Assembly (NCBI GenBank): GCA_017303455.1
Contig: JAFLBM010000013.1
Span: forward strand, 62,001-126,000
Origin: Chitinophagales bacterium
GTDB lineage: Bacteria; Bacteroidota; Bacteroidia; Chitinophagales; Chitinophagaceae
Direction of reading: 5' to 3'
Length of the DNA stretch: 64,000 bases
Shown here: one piece after another, positions 52,005 through 60,967 of the stretch
Position numbering within the stretch: position 1 is the stretch's first letter
Layout: every line of letters begins with the position of its first letter
Made by a program: the position numbers and the translations under genes
The notes under the pieces: generated by a model
Told to the model about the DNA's origin: nothing
Seen by the model: the letters and a program-made list of their open reading frames with translations, nothing else
The model's database searches: none

Positions 52005-54872
52005 TCAGGCTTCAGCTTCCATATAACTTTCCACCGGCTCACAGGTACAGATCAGGTTCCTGTCACCATGTGTGTTATTGACTCTTGCCACAGAAGGCCA
52101 GAATTTATTCTGTGTTACATAGTATAACGGGAATGCAGCCTGTTGTCTTGTATAAGCATGCTTCCATTCATCAGCAGTTACCACAAACTGTGTATGCGGT
52201 GCATTTTTCAGCGGGTTATCTTTTTTATCAGCCACAGCATCTTCAATGGCTTTGATCTCTTCGCGGATAGATAACAATGCATTACAGAAACGGTCAAGCT
52301 CTCCTTTGTCTTCGCTTTCTGTTGGCTCGATCATGATCGTGCCGGGGACCGGGAAACTCATCGTTGGTGCATGAAAACCATAATCCATCAACCTCTTGGC
52401 CACATCTTCTGCTTCGATTTCTGCTGTTTTTTTGAATGGACGCAGATCAACAATAAATTCATGGGCACAAGTGCCATTTGTTCCCAAATACAATACATCA
52501 TATGCCCCATCCAGTTTGGCCCGCATATAATTTGCATTCAGTATCGCATATTCAGTAGCGGCTTTTACACCTTCGGCACCCAGCATACGGATATAACCAT
52601 AGGAGATGAGTAAGATAGACGCACTTCCATAAGGGGCAGCACTCACTGCATTAGCAGATCCTGTTTCCACATGACCCGGTAAATGCTTGGCCAGGTGTGC
52701 TTTTACACAGATAGGTCCCATGCCGGGGCCGCCACCACCGTGCGGTATGGCAAATGTTTTATGCAGGTTCAGGTGACAAACATCGGCTCCGATCAGGCCG
52801 GGTGCAGTTAAACCAACCTGTGCATTCATATTCGCACCATCCATATACACCTGCCCGCCATGCCGGTGAATGATATCCGTGATATCTTTTACTGTTTCTT
52901 CATATACACCGTAGGTACTGGGGTAAGTGATCATAACACCGGCCAGTTCATTACTGTATTGCGCTGCTTTCGCTTTCAGATCTTCCACATCAATATAACC
53001 GTTCTCCAGTGCTTTCACCACCACTACTTTCATACCGGCCATTACTGCAGAAGCAGGATTGGTACCATGTGCAGAGATGGGGATCAGCATGACTTTGCGG
53101 TGATGGTCGCCATTGGCTTCATGAAAACTTTTAATGGTCAATAGCCCGGCGTATTCACCCTGTGCGCCGCTGTTGGGTTGCAGGCTGCAGGCATCAAAGG
53201 CAGTTATCTCGCAGAGATAGTTGCTCAATTCATCAATGATGTATTTATAGCCCTGTGTCTGATCAGCCGGAGCAAAAGGATGTATTTTGCCCCAATGAGT
53301 CCAGCTTAATGGCATCATTTCACTGGCGGCATTCAGTTTCATGGTACAGCTGCCCAGTGAAATCATAGAAGTGTTCAGGGACAGGTCTTTATTCTCCAGC
53401 GATTTGATATACCGCATCATCTGGCTTTCACTATGGTGTGTATTAAAAAGGGGATGGGATAAGAAAGCAGATGTTCTTGTCAGTGATGAAGGAATATGAT
53501 TCAATTCATCATCATGATGGATATCAAATGCCACCGGGTCTTTATCATTCTCAAAACAATTGATCAGGTCATACAGGTCTTCCAATACCACGGTTTCATC
53601 AATAGAGATGCCGATATGGTTATGACCGATATACCGGAGATTGATCTGTTGTTGCTCCGCTTTTGTTTTTACCGGGGCTATATCTTTTACTTTCACTACA
53701 ATGGTATCAAAGAAATTGGCTGAATACAATTCAAACCCTCTTTCTTCAATGGCTTCAGCAATGGTTTGGGTTAAGAAAGCTACTCTCTTTGCAATATTCT
53801 TCAATCCATCCGGTCCGTGGTATACGGCATACATAGCCGCCATATTGGCGAGCAATGCCTGTGCCGTGCAAATATTCGAAGTTGCTTTTTCTCTTTTGAT
53901 ATGCTGCTCTCTTGTTTGCAGTGCCATTCTCAAGGCCCTGTTACCCTGTGCATCCACACTTACACCAATGATGCGGCCGGGGATACTTCTTTTAAAGTCA
54001 TCCTTGGCAGCAAAGAAAGCGGCGTGTGGTCCGCCATAACCCAACGGCACACCAAAACGCTGGGCAGAACCAACAGCTACATCGGCTCCTAATTCTCCGG
54101 GAGGCGTTAAAAGTGTCAATGCAAGGAGGTCAGTTGCCATTACAATAAATGCACCGGCTTCATGAACAGTATTAATGAATGCCCGGTAATCTTCAATGCT
54201 TCCTTTATCATTGGGGTATTGAACTATAGCACCAAAATAACTGGTATCAATCGTTGCTGTTTTATAATCGCCGTAAACGATCTCGATGCCAACAGGTACG
54301 GCTCTTGTTACCAGTACGTCTTTTGTTTGCGGGAAAATCTCGTTGTCAACAAAGAATTTAGGCCGTTCAATATGATCCTGTTTGTTCAGGGTGTTGAAGA
54401 ACATGGTCATCGCTTCAGCAGCAGCTGTGGCCTCATCTAACAACGAAGCGTTGGCTATGGGTAAAGCCGTCAGGTCGCTGACCATGGTTTGGTAATTCAG
54501 CAAACTTTCCAGGCGGCCTTGTGAAATTTCAGCCTGGTAAGGCGTGTATTGGGTGTACCAACCCGGGTTTTCAAACACATTCCGCAGTATCACCGAAGGG
54601 GTGATGGTATCATAATAACCCTGGCCGATATAATTTTTATAGACCTTATTCAGTAACGACACTTCTTTGATATGCTGCAGGTATTCATGCTCACTCATGG
54701 CAGCCGGAATTGCAAGCGGCTGCTGCATCCGGATTGCCGCCGGAACGGTTTTGTCAACTAATGCAGCAAGGCTGCTGACGCCGATGGTTTTCAGCATGCT
54801 CCGGGTATCCGTTTCATTGGGTCCGATATGACGGGGTATGAACTCGTTGGATTGTTGTTCAAAAAGGCTCAT
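52005..54872 (-). CDS. gcvP: Glycine dehydrogenase (decarboxylating), P protein of the glycine cleavage system
   Basis: 955 residues, the full single-chain form with both halves. N-terminal: FIPRHIGPNETDTRSMLKTI. C-terminal: the PLP lysine K705 in HLNLHKTFAIPHGGGGPGMG, preceded by MDGANMNAQVGLTAPG. The enzyme decarboxylates glycine and passes the aminomethyl group to the lipoyl H protein. The partner genes gcvT and gcvH are not nearby. A perfect -7 box lies 32 bases upstream of the start. Confidence 0.96.
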   Translation of the reverse strand: MSLFEQQSNEFIPRHIGPNETDTRSMLKTIGVSSLAALVDKTVPAAIRMQQPLAIPAAMSEHEYLQHIKEVSLLNKVYKNYIGQGYYDTITPSVILRNVFENPGWYTQYTPYQAEISQGRLESLLNYQTMVSDLTALPIANASLLDEATAAAEAMTMFFNTLNKQDHIERPKFFVDNEIFPQTKDVLVTRAVPVGIEIVYGDYKTATIDTSYFGAIVQYPNDKGSIEDYRAFINTVHEAGAFIVMATDLLALTLLTPPGELGADVAVGSAQRFGVPLGYGGPHAAFFAAKDDFKRSIPGRIIGVSVDAQGNRALRMALQTREQHIKREKATSNICTAQALLANMAAMYAVYHGPDGLKNIAKRVAFLTQTIAEAIEERGFELYSANFFDTIVVKVKDIAPVKTKAEQQQINLRYIGHNHIGISIDETVVLEDLYDLINCFENDKDPVAFDIHHDDELNHIPSSLTRTSAFLSHPLFNTHHSESQMMRYIKSLENKDLSLNTSMISLGSCTMKLNAASEMMPLSWTHWGKIHPFAPADQTQGYKYIIDELSNYLCEITAFDACSLQPNSGAQGEYAGLLTIKSFHEANGDHHRKVMLIPISAHGTNPASAVMAGMKVVVVKALENGYIDVEDLKAKAAQYSNELAGVMITYPSTYGVYEETVKDITDIIHRHGGQVYMDGANMNAQVGLTAPGLIGADVCHLNLHKTFAIPHGGGGPGMGPICVKAHLAKHLPGHVETGSANAVSAAPYGSASILLISYGYIRMLGAEGVKAATEYAILNANYMRAKLDGAYDVLYLGTNGTCAHEFIVDLRPFKKTAEIEAEDVAKRLMDYGFHAPTMSFPVPGTIMIEPTESEDKGELDRFCNALLSIREEIKAIEDAVADKKDNPLKNAPHTQFVVTADEWKHAYTRQQAAFPLYYVTQNKFWPSVARVNNTHGDRNLICTCEPVESYMEAEA

Positions 54873-54903
54873 AAAAAGGGTGCTTAGAGTGTAAAAAGAT
54901 GCG

Positions 54904-54911
54904 CAAAGTTA
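54904..54911 (-). promoter_or_regulatory. -7 promoter box of gcvP
   Basis: Minus strand TAACTTTG matches TAnnTTTG, 31 bases before the ATG. No glycine riboswitch-like structure is visible in this short leader. Confidence 0.55.
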
Positions 54912-55006
54912 CGGGAGGGACATCATAAAATACCTGACTTGTTGAAGGGTGGGGATAAGGGGTGAAATAGGAGGATGGTCTGCCTGCAAATGCCTTTCTT
55001 TGCAGG

Positions 55007-55498
55007 ATGCAGGAAAAACTGTTACAGAACTGGGAAAAGAAGTCGGGCGAACGCCAGAAAGAGTATAAAAAGTACCTGCACCGGGCGGATAAGAACAAGG
55101 TATTGAAACAACTGCCGGAACTGAATGAGCAGGCTTTTGAAAAGATCGATTGCCTGCAATGTGCCAACTGCTGTAAGAATTATTCTCCCCGGTTCACGCC
55201 GCCGGATATCAAACGCATCAGCAAATTCCTGGGCATGAAAGATGGCGATTTCCGGGACACCTACCTGCGGGTGGATGAAGAAGGCGATAATGTGCTGAAA
55301 GAAATGCCCTGTGCTTTCCTGGGTGCAGATAATTATTGCTCCATTTATGATGTCCGTCCCACGGACTGCGCCCGTTTCCCGTATATGGATGATGATTTTA
55401 TGCTAAAACGGCAACCAATGGCTTTAAAGAATACCAGTTTTTGTCCTATTACGTACTATGTAATTGAGAAACTGATTGAGGCGGAGAAAGGGAAATAA
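55007..55498 (+). CDS. YkgJ family cysteine-cluster protein
   Basis: 163 residues, soluble. Cysteines are arranged as in the YkgJ/UPF0153 group: CLQCANCCKNYSPRFTP, then CAFLGADNYCSIYDVRPTDCARFPY, and a final C in NTSFCPITYY. They probably bind zinc or an iron-sulfur cluster. The exact function is not known. TTTCTTTG at 54995-55002 (one mismatch) lies four bases before the ATG. Confidence 0.87.
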   Translation: MQEKLLQNWEKKSGERQKEYKKYLHRADKNKVLKQLPELNEQAFEKIDCLQCANCCKNYSPRFTPPDIKRISKFLGMKDGDFRDTYLRVDEEGDNVLKEMPCAFLGADNYCSIYDVRPTDCARFPYMDDDFMLKRQPMALKNTSFCPITYYVIEKLIEAEKGK

Positions 55499-55533
55499 AT
55501 TATTTTATACTTCTCGTTAATCTAACTGAATTA

Positions 55534-55623
55534 TTATTCTCCGTTATCATCCTTCTTTCCTCCCGACGTACTGATCCACCCCCAGATGATCAATGCCGCA
55601 ATAATAATAACAACGATCTTCAT
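55534..55623 (-). CDS. 29-residue one-helix membrane protein
   Basis: A short reading frame begins with ATG five bases after the stop codon of the MBL-fold gene upstream on the same strand. It encodes MKIVVIIIAALIIWGWIS and a polar tail TSGGKKDDNGE: one hydrophobic helix and a charged end. The position suggests translational coupling. Such tiny membrane proteins may modulate a larger partner; none is known here. Coding status is inferred from composition and position only. Confidence 0.5.
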   Translation of the reverse strand: MKIVVIIIAALIIWGWISTSGGKKDDNGE

Positions 55624-55628
55624 GCCCT

Positions 55629-56525
55629 TTATTTTGTAGTCAACTCTTCGTACGCAGCCTGCAGGGGCCGCTGGAATCCATCTCCCTTCCATTCAGTTTC
55701 ACCGGGTAAAGCCGTGTTCTTCAGGATTTCTTCTTTGGTCTTACCGGCTTTTATTTCGTCTTCGGCAAACTTTAATACCCGGCCCAGGTAATCGCCAAAT
55801 TTTTTAAGATCATCTGAAGATCCGGTTACATCATAGCCGGTACCGGCATGGCCATATACATAGATCGTTTTTTTGTCGAAAGTATCCACTGCTTTATCCA
55901 GGACCTTAATCCAACTGCTCATATTAGCACCGGCGCTGCGGTCCACAAAGGGATGACGGCGGTTGAAGAGCAGATCGCCCATATGAACAATATTCGCATG
56001 CTGAAAATGCACTAAAGCATCGCCGTTGGTGTGCCCCGCACCAAAATAATGCAGGCATATTTTTTCTTTGCCTACTTTCTCGCACCAGGTGGTGCCAAAG
56101 GTCTGATCAGGATATAATTGTTTGTCTTCCGTTTTATTTTTTTGTGCCGCTGCTTCCTGGTTCTTTTTGGAATTCTCATGGGCCAGCACATGCTCCGCAA
56201 TTCCTTTGAAAGCTATATTACCACCACTGTGATCGCCGTGATGGTGGGTATTGATCAGTAACTTGAAAGGCTGTTCGCTTTTCTTTTTCAGCTCATCGAT
56301 CAGGTGCTTGCTCTGGTCGGGGAATTGTGAATCCACCACCACGATCCCTTTTTTGGATAATAAGAAAGCAATGGTGCCGCCTCTCTCCGTAAAAATGCCC
56401 ACATCATTGCGCAGCATAGTGATCTTCCAGGGATCATCAAAGAAGCCGGCTAATAATTTTTGTTGTGATAATGTCAGTGCGCCAACAACCATGGCGGAGT
56501 TTTGAATAAAAGAACGACGGTTCAT
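55629..56525 (-). CDS. Exported metallo-beta-lactamase-fold hydrolase
   Basis: 298 residues. A Tat-like signal (NRRSFIQNSAMVVGALTLS) precedes an MBL domain with the zinc motif NTHHHGDHSGG, the later ligands in HYFGAGHTNGDALVHF and VYGHAGTG. The distribution of ligands fits a two-zinc hydrolase. It is probably periplasmic; the substrate could be a lactam, lactone or thioester and cannot be determined. An octamer repeat array lies 18 bases upstream of the start. Confidence 0.88.
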   Translation of the reverse strand: MNRRSFIQNSAMVVGALTLSQQKLLAGFFDDPWKITMLRNDVGIFTERGGTIAFLLSKKGIVVVDSQFPDQSKHLIDELKKKSEQPFKLLINTHHHGDHSGGNIAFKGIAEHVLAHENSKKNQEAAAQKNKTEDKQLYPDQTFGTTWCEKVGKEKICLHYFGAGHTNGDALVHFQHANIVHMGDLLFNRRHPFVDRSAGANMSSWIKVLDKAVDTFDKKTIYVYGHAGTGYDVTGSSDDLKKFGDYLGRVLKFAEDEIKAGKTKEEILKNTALPGETEWKGDGFQRPLQAAYEELTTK

Positions 56526-56542
56526 ATGGAGAAGTTGATTTG

Positions 56543-56566
56543 TTAATTAGTTTACTGGTTAATGGG
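56543..56566. repeat. Degenerate octamer tandem repeat (second locus)
   Basis: Three in-phase octamers TTAATTAG, TTTACTGG, TTAATGGG, then a fourth degenerate unit. They match the array at 1422-1453 unit by unit. Confidence 0.6.
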
Positions 56567-56639
56567 GTAACAACCCGGATGGTTGTTTGCTGATTTGAAG
56601 TTACGATTTCGTTATTTAAATAAGTTAGAGGGGAGCTGT

Positions 56640-57869
56640 TTAATACTCAAACTTACGCAGGCCCGGCGCTTTGAACCAGGTAACGGCTACGACAACCAAC
56701 GTCATACAACCGCCAAAGATGACAGAAGGTACAGTACCCATGGCAGCGGCAGCTACGCCGCTTTCAAATTGGCCCAGTTCATTGGAAGAATTGATGAAGA
56801 TGGAATTCACGGAAGAAACACGGCCCCGCATTTCATCCGGCACAAATAATTGTACCACGGTGCCGCGGATGATCACACTCACACCGTCGAACAAGCCACC
56901 GGCAAACAAGGCTATAAAGCTTAACCAGAAATTTTGTGATATGGCGAAGACAAGAATACAAAGTCCAAACCCGGCTACTACGTATAATAATGTTCTTCCC
57001 TGTTTCTTTTTCAACGGGTGGGTGGTGAGCCAGGCGATAGCTACAAAATTGCCTAAATAAGTGGCCGCTACTAACCAGCCCAATCCCTGCGGACCCACAT
57101 GCAGGATATCACTCGCAAATACGGGCAACAATGCAATGGCACCGCCAAATAACACAGCAAACATATCAAGGCTCATGGCACCTAACAATGCTTTTTGACG
57201 AAAGACAAAACGTAATCCTTCTTTCACGCCGTCCCATGTTTTACTGCTTCCCTGCCAACTGACCGGCTTTGGTTTTATTTGTTGAAACAAAAAGAATGAA
57301 ATAGCGATGAGTACACAAACCGGGGTGAAGGCGATTGTTATATTGGTATAACCCATTAAAACGCCGGCCACAGCCGGGCCGGCAACTGCAGCAATGAGCC
57401 ACACCATGCTATTGACCGAAACGGCTTTTACCAATGACTCCTGCGGGATCAGTTGCGCTAAAAATGCATTGAACGCTGAGCCGGTGAAGGCCCGTACAGC
57501 ACCCGTGCAGAATACCAATGCATAAATACTCCATTCAATTAAGGGTCTTGAATAATTCTCCTGCATCCAGTGGGAAGTAACGATCAGTAAACCCAGCATG
57601 ATAAAAAAATACAGCGCAATGCAAATGCTGATGAGTTTATGTTTATTGCTTTTATCCACTTTTACCCCGGCAGGTAAGGCCAGCAGGATAGCAGGGATCA
57701 CTTCAGACAATCCCAAAAAACCAAGCGCCAGTTTACTGCCGGTTATTTCATATAATCTCCAGCCTAATAATACCGGGGTCATTCTGAGTCCCGCAATAAA
57801 TAATATCCTTGCAATGATGAACCAGGTAAATTCTTTATTGATGACCGGTATGGGAATGCGTTTCATCAT
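56640..57869 (-). CDS. MFS transporter (enterobactin exporter EntS-like branch)
   Basis: 409 residues with about 12 helices. The N-terminal half has LGLSEVIPAILLALPAGVKVD and the mid region FRQKALLGAMSLDMFAVLFGGAIALLP, as in EntS-like MFS proteins (MFS_3). The substrate is unknown. Its start overlaps the end of the deoxynucleoside kinase gene by four bases, so they are co-transcribed. Confidence 0.85.
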   Translation of the reverse strand: MMKRIPIPVINKEFTWFIIARILFIAGLRMTPVLLGWRLYEITGSKLALGFLGLSEVIPAILLALPAGVKVDKSNKHKLISICIALYFFIMLGLLIVTSHWMQENYSRPLIEWSIYALVFCTGAVRAFTGSAFNAFLAQLIPQESLVKAVSVNSMVWLIAAVAGPAVAGVLMGYTNITIAFTPVCVLIAISFFLFQQIKPKPVSWQGSSKTWDGVKEGLRFVFRQKALLGAMSLDMFAVLFGGAIALLPVFASDILHVGPQGLGWLVAATYLGNFVAIAWLTTHPLKKKQGRTLLYVVAGFGLCILVFAISQNFWLSFIALFAGGLFDGVSVIIRGTVVQLFVPDEMRGRVSSVNSIFINSSNELGQFESGVAAAAMGTVPSVIFGGCMTLVVVAVTWFKAPGLRKFEY

Positions 57870-58498
57870 GGAAGTGAAATAAAATGCTGACCATCTTCAT
57901 AGTCTTTCTCCAGTGCTTCATAGATCACCTGCAAATGTTTTTCATTACCGAGAAAATCGGCGTTGCTGGCATCCACGTACAGGGTTTTGATATTATGCTG
58001 TTTAATATAATTCGTATACGTTTCCTGGATGTTAAACAAATAATCATCCGGGATATTCTGTTCGTAAGAACGGTTTCGTTTTTTGATATTACGCTGCAGT
58101 TTGCTAACGGGTGCATGCAGGTAGATCAGGATATCCGGTTGTATCAGTTGCTGGTGAATGATATCGAACAGCCGCTGGTAAAGCCGGAACTCATCTTCCG
58201 GCAAGGTTACTTTGGCAAACAAGAGACATTTGGTAAAAAGATAATCAGAGATGGTCAGGCTCTGGAACATATCCGATTGCTGGAGCAGGTCTTTTTGCTG
58301 TTTGAAACGTTCGGCCATAAAAAATAATTCCAGCGGGAAGGCATATTGCTGCGGGTTCTCGTAAAACTTTGGCAGGAAGGGATTGTCGGCAAATTCTTCC
58401 AGGATCAGTCTTGCATTATAATGTTTGGATAATAAATGAGCCAGGGTTGTTTTACCGGCGCCGATATTTCCTTCTATGGTGATAAAGTGGTACTTCAT
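57866..58498 (-). CDS. Deoxynucleoside kinase
   Basis: 210 residues with a P-loop IEGNIGAGKTTLA at 8-20, the dNK-family EEFADNPFLPKFYENP, ERFKQQ, and the LID-type KLQRNIKKRNRSYEQ. It phosphorylates deoxynucleosides for salvage. In Bacteroidota this gene is often next to folK, as here (90 bases). It overlaps the downstream MFS gene by four bases. Confidence 0.88.
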   Translation of the reverse strand: MKYHFITIEGNIGAGKTTLAHLLSKHYNARLILEEFADNPFLPKFYENPQQYAFPLELFFMAERFKQQKDLLQQSDMFQSLTISDYLFTKCLLFAKVTLPEDEFRLYQRLFDIIHQQLIQPDILIYLHAPVSKLQRNIKKRNRSYEQNIPDDYLFNIQETYTNYIKQHNIKTLYVDASNADFLGNEKHLQVIYEALEKDYEDGQHFISLP

Positions 58499-58588
58499 TG
58501 ACGAGAACTGTAACTGTACGGTGTGTAAAGCAGCAAAATAAAAGAAATGAAAGGTGAAATACGGAAGCCCGGAAAGTTTGTGGATAAA

Positions 58589-59071
58589 TCAGGAAAGCTG
58601 TTTCACTTCCAGTTCATCCCGGCATTCTTCCAGCAACTGCGCAATGGTTTTATTCAATACGGGGTGCATAACAGCCGCTGCGATCTCTGCCAGTGGTAAC
58701 AGGGCAAAACGGCGGTTGGGCAGTTCCGGATGGGGCAGTTTCAGGAAATGATAATTATGTTTCTCCTGGTTGAATAAGAGGATATCAATATCAATAATGC
58801 GGGGGCCATATTTCTCCTCCCGGATCCGGCCCATGCTTTTTTCCGCTTTCAGGATGCGCCGGATCAGCTGCCGGGCATTCAGTTTGGTATCCAGCGCCAG
58901 TGCCTGGTTCAGGAAAGCCGGCTGATCGGTCTTACCCCAGGCCGCCGTTTCATACAACGAAGAAGCCTGTACAATAGTACCGCAATCCTTATTCAGCAAG
59001 ACTCTTGCCGTTGCCAGGTTTTCCTCCCGGTCGCCCATATTGCCGCCTGTAAGTAAATATGCCCTGTTCAT
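58589..59071 (-). CDS. folK: 2-amino-4-hydroxy-6-hydroxymethyldihydropteridine pyrophosphokinase
   Basis: 160 residues, normal length. HPPK patterns: AYLLTGGNMGDREENL at the start, SSLYETAAWG, FLNQALALDT, and the ATP-binding YGPRIIDIDILLFN, then LPHPELPNRRFALLPLAEI. It transfers pyrophosphate from ATP to hydroxymethyl-dihydropterin in folate synthesis. Divergent from sppA, 63 bases apart. Confidence 0.94.
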   Translation of the reverse strand: MNRAYLLTGGNMGDREENLATARVLLNKDCGTIVQASSLYETAAWGKTDQPAFLNQALALDTKLNARQLIRRILKAEKSMGRIREEKYGPRIIDIDILLFNQEKHNYHFLKLPHPELPNRRFALLPLAEIAAAVMHPVLNKTIAQLLEECRDELEVKQLS

Positions 59072-59103
59072 GATTGATCAACTGCTAAAGGGTCAAATAT
59101 CTT

Positions 59104-59111
59104 TATTTTTG
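59104..59111 (+). promoter_or_regulatory. -7 promoter box of sppA
   Basis: TATTTTTG matches TAnnTTTG, 23 bases before the ATG at 59135. Confidence 0.5.
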
Positions 59112-59134
59112 GCATTCATCAACGGATTACTTGT

Positions 59135-60892
59135 ATGCGCAGTTTCTTTAAAACATTTTTTGCCGCCTTCCTGGCATTGGTACTTTTTTCATTGCTGGTC
59201 TTTTTTGTGCTGGCAGGCATTATCGGGGGCTTGGCCACCAAACAGGTGTCTAAAGTGGAGCCACAATCCGTACTGGTGATCGACCTGGGGCAGCATTTTA
59301 AAGAACAGGTGCAGGAGGATCCTTTTTCAATTGTAAGTGGTGATGAGGAAAAAACCATTCCCGGTTTGTATGATCTTGTCAGGTTAGTGCAATATGCCAA
59401 AACTGATAAACACATTGAAGGGATTTACCTGCAGGCACATGCAAGTCCGAATGGTTTTGCAGCCAGCGAAGAAATAAGAAAAGCCTTACTTGATTTTAAA
59501 AGCAGCGGTAAGTTCATCATTGCACATGGTGATGTGATGACGCAACGCACCTATTCCATCGCCAATGTGGCGGATAAAATTTATATCAGCCCGCAGGGTA
59601 TGCTGGAATGGGTGGGGTATAGTGTGGATTATGCTTTTTTGAAAGGGACATTGGATAAACTGGAGATCGAACCCCAAATATTCTATGCGGGTAAATTCAA
59701 AAGTGCTACCGAGCCGCTCCGTTCCGACAGGATGACGGAAGCCAATAAACTGCAAACAACAGTTTGGCTGAATGATTTGTATGATGAGTTATTGATCAAT
59801 ACAGCAGTGGCAAGAAAATCAGATACAGCAGTATTGCGGCAACTGGCGAATACAGCGGCTATACAAACCGTGCAGGATGCGGTGGATAATAAACTTATCG
59901 ACGGAGCTAAGTATGACGATGAGGTAAAGGATGAAATTAAGAGCAGGCTGAAGATCGATAAGTATGAACGGATCGCTTTTATATCTGTCAACAAATACAT
60001 GAGCACCGCCAACTATATTAAAACGGGTGCAGAAAAAATTGCACTGATCTATGCGGAAGGAGATATCGTGGATGGAAAGGGCGGCAAGGATATGATCGGG
60101 GGAGAGGGATACCGTTCTTTATTGCGCAAAGCCCGGCTGGACCAGTCGGTGAAAGCAATTGTGTTCCGTATCAATTCCGGTGGCGGCAGTGCTATGGCCA
60201 GCGAAAATATCTGGAGGGAACTGGAGCTGGCCAAAAAGGAAAAACCGGTTATCGTAAGTTTTGGGGATGTGGCGGCTTCGGGCGGTTATTATATTGCTAC
60301 GGCGGCTGACAGCATTTTTGCACAGCCTTGTACGATCACCGGTTCTATTGGTGTGTTCGGCATTATTCCCAATATGCAGGGATTTTTTAAAAATAAACTG
60401 GGTATCACCTTTGACGGAGTTAAAACAGGACCTTATGCTGATGCCATGACTATCAGCAAACCCATGAATGAACAGGAAAAGAAACTGGTGCAGGCAGAAA
60501 TTGAAAGTATCTATGCCCTGTTCAAGAAAAGAGTGGCCGAAGGAAGAAATAAAGACACGGCCTATATCGACAGCATTGCACAGGGAAGAGTATGGACTGG
60601 TATCAAAGCAAAAGAAATTGGTTTGATCGACCGGTTCGGCGGGCTGGAAGATGCGGTGAAAGCCGCGGCGGCCAAAGCAAAACTGACAGATTATTTTGTG
60701 GCGGAATTTCCTGAGCCGGAAAATTTCTTTGACCAGATCATGGGTAAAACAAGCAACCCGCTGAACTATGCACAAAAAATGAAAGAAGAGATCGGGGAAG
60801 AGAACTTTAAATTATATGAACAACTGAAAAAAATAAAGCAGATGACAGGCTCTGTACAGGCAAGGTTGCCCTTTGAATTCTTTGTCCGGTAA
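59135..60892 (+). CDS. sppA: Signal peptide peptidase SppA, 67K type
   Basis: 585 residues, the long two-domain form. One N-terminal membrane helix (FFAAFLALVLFSLLVFFVLA). The general-base lysine K189 in AGKFKSATEPLRS is in the N-terminal domain and the nucleophile S382 in GDVAASGGYYIATAADS in the C-terminal domain, the classic SppA layout. It degrades leftover signal peptides in the inner membrane. It is divergent from folK. Confidence 0.93.
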   Translation: MRSFFKTFFAAFLALVLFSLLVFFVLAGIIGGLATKQVSKVEPQSVLVIDLGQHFKEQVQEDPFSIVSGDEEKTIPGLYDLVRLVQYAKTDKHIEGIYLQAHASPNGFAASEEIRKALLDFKSSGKFIIAHGDVMTQRTYSIANVADKIYISPQGMLEWVGYSVDYAFLKGTLDKLEIEPQIFYAGKFKSATEPLRSDRMTEANKLQTTVWLNDLYDELLINTAVARKSDTAVLRQLANTAAIQTVQDAVDNKLIDGAKYDDEVKDEIKSRLKIDKYERIAFISVNKYMSTANYIKTGAEKIALIYAEGDIVDGKGGKDMIGGEGYRSLLRKARLDQSVKAIVFRINSGGGSAMASENIWRELELAKKEKPVIVSFGDVAASGGYYIATAADSIFAQPCTITGSIGVFGIIPNMQGFFKNKLGITFDGVKTGPYADAMTISKPMNEQEKKLVQAEIESIYALFKKRVAEGRNKDTAYIDSIAQGRVWTGIKAKEIGLIDRFGGLEDAVKAAAAKAKLTDYFVAEFPEPENFFDQIMGKTSNPLNYAQKMKEEIGEENFKLYEQLKKIKQMTGSVQARLPFEFFVR

Positions 60893-60940
60893 AAAGGACG
60901 AAGGTTACTGCTTTTGGGAACACAGTTCGGCGGGTAGGCT

Positions 60941-60948
60941 TACATTTG
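60941..60948 (+). promoter_or_regulatory. -7 promoter box of the ABC-2 permease gene
   Basis: TACATTTG matches TAnnTTTG, 19 bases before the ATG at 60968; a TTG lies 24 bases upstream of it. Confidence 0.5.
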
Positions 60949-60967
60949 CGCACCACAATTAATTTTC

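Noticed and set aside
60119..60775. A 218-residue antisense frame opposite sppA
   Set aside because: It lies fully within the catalytic region of sppA and has no recognisable domain.
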